This document shows, piece after piece, positions 31,261-35,744 of a stretch of 35,744 nt of DNA (its first letter is position 1; each line of letters opens with the position of its first letter). This DNA comes from Melioribacter roseus (lineage in GTDB: Bacteria; Bacteroidota; Ignavibacteria; Ignavibacteriales; Melioribacteraceae): assembly GCA_020723165.1 (NCBI GenBank), contig DYJK01000028.1, forward strand, positions 1-35,744. The letters are read 5' to 3'. The position numbers were made by a program, and so were the translations under genes. A model generated the notes under the pieces. That model was not told the origin of the DNA. It was given only the letters and a program-made list of their open reading frames with translations, and did not search any database.

Positions 31261-33351
31261 TTAATCAAGGAATTCCCACGCCACTCCGAAACGGAGACCT
31301 CTTTCTTGTTTTGGGTAGTATGGTACAACAAAATACTGGTTGTTTAGTAAATTCTCGAATACAAAATAGATAATTGCCCTATCCTGGATTTTACCGGCAA
31401 AGAAGAAATCAAACTGGAATTCAGGTGAGAAATATTCGAATGAGTTTATCATTGTACCGTTATAATAGCTATCGACTAAATATGGTGTTGAAATTCCTTT
31501 TTCAAAATCGAAGTAAATCTGACTACGCTCGCCTATCGAATAATAATTAATACCCGTTTTTAATTTTAGATTGCTGTTGAATAAAGTATCTATATAATAC
31601 AAACCTCCAGTTGATGTAAATTCAGGCAGCCCGATTTCACTCCGATCCTTGTTGTTGAAATAATAACTGGTGTTTGAATGGATAAGCAGTTTCCAAACGT
31701 TTAAATCAAAATTCAGATTTAATCCATTTAGAGAAAGATCCTTTTTATCAAAATATACTGCCTGATCTTTCTTTGAACTATCCTGGTTTACTATCGCTGA
31801 TATCAGCTTATCCTTTTGTGATTGACTGAAATAGCCAAGCGAAAAATTAAAAAGATCGCTTCTAAAAATTAGTTTGAATTCTATATTGGTATTTTCTGAT
31901 TTCCCGATGGAAGGTGAATCTGTTAATAAATCATCAGCAATTATTAACTGGGGAATGAATTCAAAAATACTTCTTGGTTTTTCGAAACTAGAAAAACCGC
32001 CGTAAACTTTTATTTTATCGGTTAGATTAACGAAGCCGTCAGCTCCAAATCCGAAATTATTTTCACCGTCATAGTTGAGATATTTACCAAAGATGGATGC
32101 TGAAATAAATTGTGAATCAGGGAAGAAAGTCATTCTGTTAGCAGTAGAAAAATTTGATAGACTTCTACTTGTATTATTTCCGATAGATCTTAGCTTATTT
32201 TCTTCAATGAAATTAACAGAAAGGAAATTGATAAATGAAGTGTTATGAACGAATTGTAATTTTGCACCGTAAGTCTCATAGCGGTTATTATTAACTATTA
32301 CTGCTATGTCGTTTGTACTGCTGCTGTCTTCGTTTTGTCTAAACTCTGTAAGGTTAGATTGGGAATAGAGTGATAAATCTAAGAAACTATTATCGTAGGG
32401 CTGAATAGAAAAGCCAAATGAAAAGTTATGATTTCTAATTTTTTGGTATCTGTTTGAATATCTCACCGGTGCGACATCTGTGCTGAGTAATACATCATCA
32501 AATTGTTCTACCGGATATGAGTTACGTATGCTATCGGCATCAGCGCCGCCGTAAAGCTGCTGGTTAGTCTGTGAGTAGTTATAACTAAAATTGATATTTA
32601 TTTTGTTTGACCATAAGTATCTTATTCTTGCCGAGCCGATCCACTGACTGTAATCACTGTTAGTAAATCTAGGATCAGTACTTTGGTTGGTAATTTCGAA
32701 AAATGTACTTAACCTTTGTCCAAAGTTGGAACTGAAAATTCCATCAAACATTCCCTCCTCGTTCGGAGCTTGATAAAATTTAATCCGTGAATAAGGACAA
32801 TTCGTACTGAAATCTTTTGACACAAAATTTATCGTGGAAGTGTTGTTATTATGGCTCCATAGAAAACTTTGCGGAAGCGGAAAAACCTCAATAGAATCAA
32901 TGCTTTCCGATTGGAAAAGGTTTAGATCAAATGAATTTTGCAGTCTATTTGTAACATCTATTCCGTTAAACAAATATGATGAGTTATTAAATCCTTGTCC
33001 GTAGATTAGCATTTCATTTGGCTGCCCGATAGTGCCGAGATCTCTAACGAAACCGTATGGTGATTGTGAAAAATAATCGCCGGTAAATCTGTAATCCGAA
33101 TAATTTAATTTTTCTTTGTGTTGTGTAAAATCCGCTCTCTTATAATTATTGTAAGAAAAAGTTTTTAGCGGATATAATTTTTCTTTAGGAACAATTTTAG
33201 TTGAATCAACTTCTGATGTTTTAAGCGAATCTTTCTTAAATGTAGTTTTTGTTTTAATTGTATCTGGAAATGAAAAAGTGTTATGGTGGTAATCGAATCC
33301 GAAAATTTTATAGAAAGTAAGAAAGAATAAAAGTAGAGAAAAATATTTCAC
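31261..33351 (-). CDS. TonB-dependent receptor plug-type outer-membrane protein
   Basis: Signal sequence MKYFSLLLFFLTFYKIFG (start is GTG 33351). A plug-like segment at ~95-180 (LIYGQGFNNSSYLFNGIDVT, then SIDSIEVFPLPQSFLW, followed by INFVSKDF) is followed by many alternating aromatic/polar beta strands and a closing strand GLRFGVAWEFLD, all as in TonB-dependent barrels. It is short (696 aa) and lacks an N-terminal carboxypeptidase-like domain, so it may be a reduced receptor. It precedes the amylase on the same strand, so it may import or bind the released oligosaccharides, as in Sus-like systems, though no SusD homologue is here. Function inferred from context. Confidence 0.78.
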   Translation of the reverse strand: MKYFSLLLFFLTFYKIFGFDYHHNTFSFPDTIKTKTTFKKDSLKTSEVDSTKIVPKEKLYPLKTFSYNNYKRADFTQHKEKLNYSDYRFTGDYFSQSPYGFVRDLGTIGQPNEMLIYGQGFNNSSYLFNGIDVTNRLQNSFDLNLFQSESIDSIEVFPLPQSFLWSHNNNTSTINFVSKDFSTNCPYSRIKFYQAPNEEGMFDGIFSSNFGQRLSTFFEITNQSTDPRFTNSDYSQWIGSARIRYLWSNKININFSYNYSQTNQQLYGGADADSIRNSYPVEQFDDVLLSTDVAPVRYSNRYQKIRNHNFSFGFSIQPYDNSFLDLSLYSQSNLTEFRQNEDSSSTNDIAVIVNNNRYETYGAKLQFVHNTSFINFLSVNFIEENKLRSIGNNTSRSLSNFSTANRMTFFPDSQFISASIFGKYLNYDGENNFGFGADGFVNLTDKIKVYGGFSSFEKPRSIFEFIPQLIIADDLLTDSPSIGKSENTNIEFKLIFRSDLFNFSLGYFSQSQKDKLISAIVNQDSSKKDQAVYFDKKDLSLNGLNLNFDLNVWKLLIHSNTSYYFNNKDRSEIGLPEFTSTGGLYYIDTLFNSNLKLKTGINYYSIGERSQIYFDFEKGISTPYLVDSYYNGTMINSFEYFSPEFQFDFFFAGKIQDRAIIYFVFENLLNNQYFVVPYYPKQERGLRFGVAWEFLD

Positions 33352-33371
33352 AAGTACCCAATAAATTTTTG

Positions 33372-33402
33372 CAAAAATAATTTTAATTATTCATACGTAA
33401 AA
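33372..33402 (-). promoter_or_regulatory. candidate promoter of the TonB-plug/amylase genes
   Basis: TATTTTTG on the minus strand (33379-33372) fits TAnnTTTG; nineteen bases upstream lies TTTT (33402-33399) rather than TTTG. Initiation would fall about 15 bases before the GTG start. Only the -7 element is convincing. Confidence 0.3.
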
Positions 33403-33496
33403 ATACTATAATCTTTGCCGGAATTTCAGATTTAAAAATTGCTTAATGATCATCCAGGGGGATTAATCAAAAAGTGGATAAAAAAGACAAAAACTG

Positions 33497-33527
33497 TTTG
33501 TTTTATTATAAAAAAGTGCTAAATTTG
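33497..33527 (+). promoter_or_regulatory. Bacteroidetes-type promoter of the HU gene
   Basis: TTTG (33497-33500), exactly 19 bases, then TAAATTTG (33520-33527): a full match to the Bacteroidetes housekeeping-sigma consensus TTTG-N19-TAnnTTTG. Transcription would start near 33533, leaving a ~30-base leader that contains the AAAGGGG ribosome site. Confidence 0.65.
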
Positions 33528-33564
33528 AAGTGAATTTACATCCAATAAATAAAGGGGTAAAACA

Positions 33565-33849
33565 ATGGCAATGACAAAAGGTCAAGTACTAGATTACATG
33601 GCAAAAAAGACCGGTGTAACAAAAAAAGACGCCGGAATTTTTATCTCCGAGTTAGTTAAACTCTCCTATAAGGAAGCAAAGAAATCTTTTGTAATCCCTG
33701 GTTTAGGAAAATTAGTTCTGGTTGATAGAAAAGCAAGACAAGGCAGAAATCCTAAAACCGGTGAAACAATAACAATCCCCGCAAAGAAAGTTGTAAAATT
33801 CAGAGTGGCTAAAGCAGCTAAAGATGCAATCTTAGTTTATAAAGCTTAG
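33565..33849 (+). CDS. HU/IHF-family DNA-binding protein
   Basis: Small basic nucleoid protein that bends DNA as a dimer. The N-terminal helices (MTKGQVLDYMAKKTGVTKKDAGIFI) are followed by the beta arm GKLVLVDRKARQGRNPKTGE with the DNA-intercalating proline Pro63 region (RNPKTGE) and KVVKFRVAKAAKDAIL at the end. Length 94 aa is typical. ATG 33565 follows AAAGGGG. A strong intrinsic terminator follows 10 bases after the stop, so it is monocistronic. HU could also serve as host factor for the element's integrase, as is common for tyrosine recombinases (inference). Confidence 0.95.
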   Translation: MAMTKGQVLDYMAKKTGVTKKDAGIFISELVKLSYKEAKKSFVIPGLGKLVLVDRKARQGRNPKTGETITIPAKKVVKFRVAKAAKDAILVYKA

Positions 33850-33859
33850 ATAAAATTAA

Positions 33860-33890
33860 AAAGCCCGCCGATAAGCGGGCTTTATTTTTT
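33860..33890 (+). terminator. intrinsic terminator after the HU gene
   Basis: AAAGCCCGC (33860-33868), loop CGATAA, GCGGGCTTT (33875-33883), then ATTTTTT. The complementary strand carries a T-rich tract too (TTTAATTTTA), so it may also end transcripts of the membrane protein gene from the right. Confidence 0.88.
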
Positions 33891-33898
33891 CTTCACTT

Positions 33899-34381
33899 CT
33901 ATTTTTTTTCCTTAATCTTATCAATAAGATCGTTATATATTTTTTGAGGTATGTTGCTTAAGATTATGGTGAGTAATTTTTGAAATTTGCTTACATGTGA
34001 ATAAAATCCGATTGTAATGTTGTTCTTGCCGTCTAAGATATAAATTGGCCGTGTCGGATACGTACTGAATATACCCCCATCGATTTTGGAAATATCCCCG
34101 TGCTTAATTTCGATTTTTTTCTTACTTAAAAAGAAATTACTGCAAATCATTTTTTCATTGTCGGTCATTATTTTAAAGGGAAATAACTTATACGTTTTAA
34201 TATAGTAAACATTGACTATTATTAATATTGCAAGATTTACCAGAGCTAAAATTGTAAAGTACCATCCTTTGGTAATCAAAAATATGGAAGAGGCCAAATG
34301 AATAGATAATAACGGAGTAATTATAAAATTACCGTATCTATAAATTAATTTTGCCGGCAGTGAATATTCAAATGTTTGCAT
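33899..34381 (-). CDS. small membrane protein with PH-like cytosolic domain
   Basis: Two adjacent transmembrane helices near residues 17-58 (NFIITPLLSIHLASSIFLIT, then WYFTILALVNLAILIIVNVY), followed by a soluble ~90-residue domain (FFLSKKKIEIKHGDISKIDG, then TYPTRPIYILDGKNNITIGF) with beta-rich character, as in bacterial PH-domain (bPH) membrane proteins. ATG 34381 (160 aa) is preferred over TTG 34405. The function of this family is unknown. It is alone on the minus strand between HU and serA. No close family could be named with certainty. Confidence 0.6.
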   Translation of the reverse strand: MQTFEYSLPAKLIYRYGNFIITPLLSIHLASSIFLITKGWYFTILALVNLAILIIVNVYYIKTYKLFPFKIMTDNEKMICSNFFLSKKKIEIKHGDISKIDGGIFSTYPTRPIYILDGKNNITIGFYSHVSKFQKLLTIILSNIPQKIYNDLIDKIKEKK

Positions 34382-34578
34382 AGAGACCCAACTGTTACAA
34401 AACAAATTTACAAAATTATTTTAACCGATTGAATAATTACTTTGCTCTCATTCAAAGGAAAATACTCTTATATGTGTTGTCAATGGTGATTGAAAATTTT
34501 AGTAATGATATAAAATATTTCGTGAAATTATTTAATTTGCAGCTATCATAATTGAATCTAATAATTGAGACATAATAG

Positions 34579-35744
34579 ATGAATACAAAGACAAAATCCC
34601 ATTCGTTATCTAAAGACAAAATTAAAGTGCTTCTACTTGAAGGACTACATAGTAACGCAGCAAATTTATTTTATGATCACGATTATACAAATCTTGAACT
34701 TGTTAAATCGTCCCTTGAAAGTGAAGAGCTTAAAGAAAAAATAAAAGATGTTCATATTATCGGGATTAGGAGCCGGACAAACCTTACATCCGATATTTTG
34801 AAACATGCAAATAAGCTAATATCTATTGGCTGTTACAGCATTGGCACCAACCAGGTCGATTTGCACGCAGCTAAAATAAAAGGGATCCCGGTATTCAATG
34901 CACCGTTTTCTAATACAAGATCGGTGGCTGAACTTGTAATAAGTGAAGTAATATTTTTAATCCGGAATATAGCCGAGAAGAATTACAATGCCCATAACGG
35001 TAAGTGGATTAAAGATGCATCAAATTCTTACGAAGTACGCGGTAAGAATATCGGGATTATCGGTTATGGTCATATCGGTTCCCAGGTTTCAATATTAGCC
35101 GAAAGTTTGGGAATGAATGTTTACTACTATGATATTGTAAAAAAATTAAGTCTTGGTAATGCGAAATCATGCAGCTCTTTAAACGAACTGCTATCAATTT
35201 CCGATGTTGTTACATTGCACGTTCCCGAAACAGAACTGACCAAGAACATGATCGATTATGATAGGTTGAAACAAATGAAGAGAGGATCTTACCTTATCAA
35301 CTCTTCGAGGGGAACTATTGTAAATATACCCGACCTTGTGCAAGTACTTGAAGAAAAATATTTAGCCGGTGCAGCTATTGATGTTTTCCCGGTTGAACCG
35401 GTTTCAAATAAAGAAACATTTGTAAGTGAACTTCAAAAATTTCATAATGTAATACTAACACCTCATATTGGCGGCAGTACATCAGAAGCGCAAGCAAATA
35501 TTGCTTTAGAAGTGTCGGAAAAACTGATTAGGTATTGCGATGTAGGTTCTACAATCGGTGCAACTAATTTTGTAGAAATTTCGCTTACGCCGAATATTGA
35601 TAAGCAGCGTTATCTTCACATTCATAAAAATCAGCCGGGTGTTCTGAATAAGATTACAAAAATTTTTACTTCACGTAAGCTTAACATTGCATCACAATAT
35701 CTTCAAACCGATCCATACATAGGTTATGTGATTATTGATATCGA
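34579..35744 (+). CDS. serA: D-3-phosphoglycerate dehydrogenase (partial, runs off right edge)
   Basis: First step of serine synthesis: oxidises 3-phosphoglycerate with NAD. The frame starts at ATG 34579 and is open to the window end (388 codons). GIRSRTNLTSDILKHANKLI and GTNQVDLHAAKIKGIPVFNA are highly typical of the E. coli-type enzyme; GIIGYGHIG (159-167) is the NAD site; NSSRGTIV and TPHIGGST carry the active-site Arg and His. The C-terminal ACT regulatory domain (HIHKNQPGVLNKITKIFTSR) has begun and only about 20-25 residues are missing. This is the short, serine-feedback-type form. It is preceded by a 170-base gap without other features. Confidence 0.95.
   Translation, partial: MNTKTKSHSLSKDKIKVLLLEGLHSNAANLFYDHDYTNLELVKSSLESEELKEKIKDVHIIGIRSRTNLTSDILKHANKLISIGCYSIGTNQVDLHAAKIKGIPVFNAPFSNTRSVAELVISEVIFLIRNIAEKNYNAHNGKWIKDASNSYEVRGKNIGIIGYGHIGSQVSILAESLGMNVYYYDIVKKLSLGNAKSCSSLNELLSISDVVTLHVPETELTKNMIDYDRLKQMKRGSYLINSSRGTIVNIPDLVQVLEEKYLAGAAIDVFPVEPVSNKETFVSELQKFHNVILTPHIGGSTSEAQANIALEVSEKLIRYCDVGSTIGATNFVEISLTPNIDKQRYLHIHKNQPGVLNKITKIFTSRKLNIASQYLQTDPYIGYVIIDI

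Noticed and set aside
1-35744. CRISPR array
   Set aside because: No regularly spaced repeats of 24-40 bases were seen; the short repeats found are 6- to 12-mers.

Overview
The window looks like chromosome from a member of the Ignavibacteria / Chlorobi-Bacteroidetes group. Evidence: A+T-rich DNA; a secreted amylase ending in a C-terminal sorting domain (NYPNPFNPTTTIRY) of the type IX secretion kind; a TonB-plug type outer-membrane protein; and a promoter before the HU gene that matches the Bacteroidetes TTTG-N19-TAnnTTTG consensus exactly. The species is not determined. Both edges cut through genes: a PEP-carboxylase-like gene on the left and serA on the right.

Left host part (1-14.6 kb). A divergent, frameshifted PEP-carboxylase-like gene is followed by a very A+T-rich two-gene restriction-modification island on the opposite strand. 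Its endonuclease is a clear HindIII homologue and its partner is a beta-class DNA methylase. Next come a class I aminotransferase and ATP-dependent PEP carboxykinase, translationally coupled by an ATGA overlap, then an intergenic stretch packed with palindromes, then a second class I aminotransferase. On the minus strand follow shikimate dehydrogenase with a TPR protein, a degenerate galactokinase-like GHMP protein, a YebC-family regulator and a D-amino-acid transaminase.

Centre (14652-27040): an integrated element of about 12.3 kb in the 3' half of a tRNA-Thr(UGU) gene, bounded by an exact 45-bp direct repeat. All its genes run on the + strand: a tyrosine integrase at the left end, small regulatory and unknown genes separated by strong RNA-like hairpins, a second tyrosine recombinase, a phage replisome-organiser protein with four 12-bp iterons inside its gene, a minor tail protein Z homologue, a Nu1-like small terminase, a GpA-like large terminase with its key residues, and a tail tape-measure protein between two look-alike small genes. 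No portal, capsid, head protease, baseplate, fibre or lysis gene is recognisable. The intact and tightly packed genes argue against simple decay. The best reading is a phage satellite or minimal phage-derived element that brings its own replication, DNA-packaging motor and tail-length ruler and would take heads from a helper. I regard this as the most interesting system in the window.

Right host part (27-35.7 kb). The intact tRNA-Thr is followed by a TrmH-family RNA methyltransferase, a DinB-family protein, a secreted GH13 amylase next to a TonB-plug outer-membrane protein (a likely polysaccharide-use pair), an HU-type DNA-binding protein, a small membrane protein and phosphoglycerate dehydrogenase (partial).
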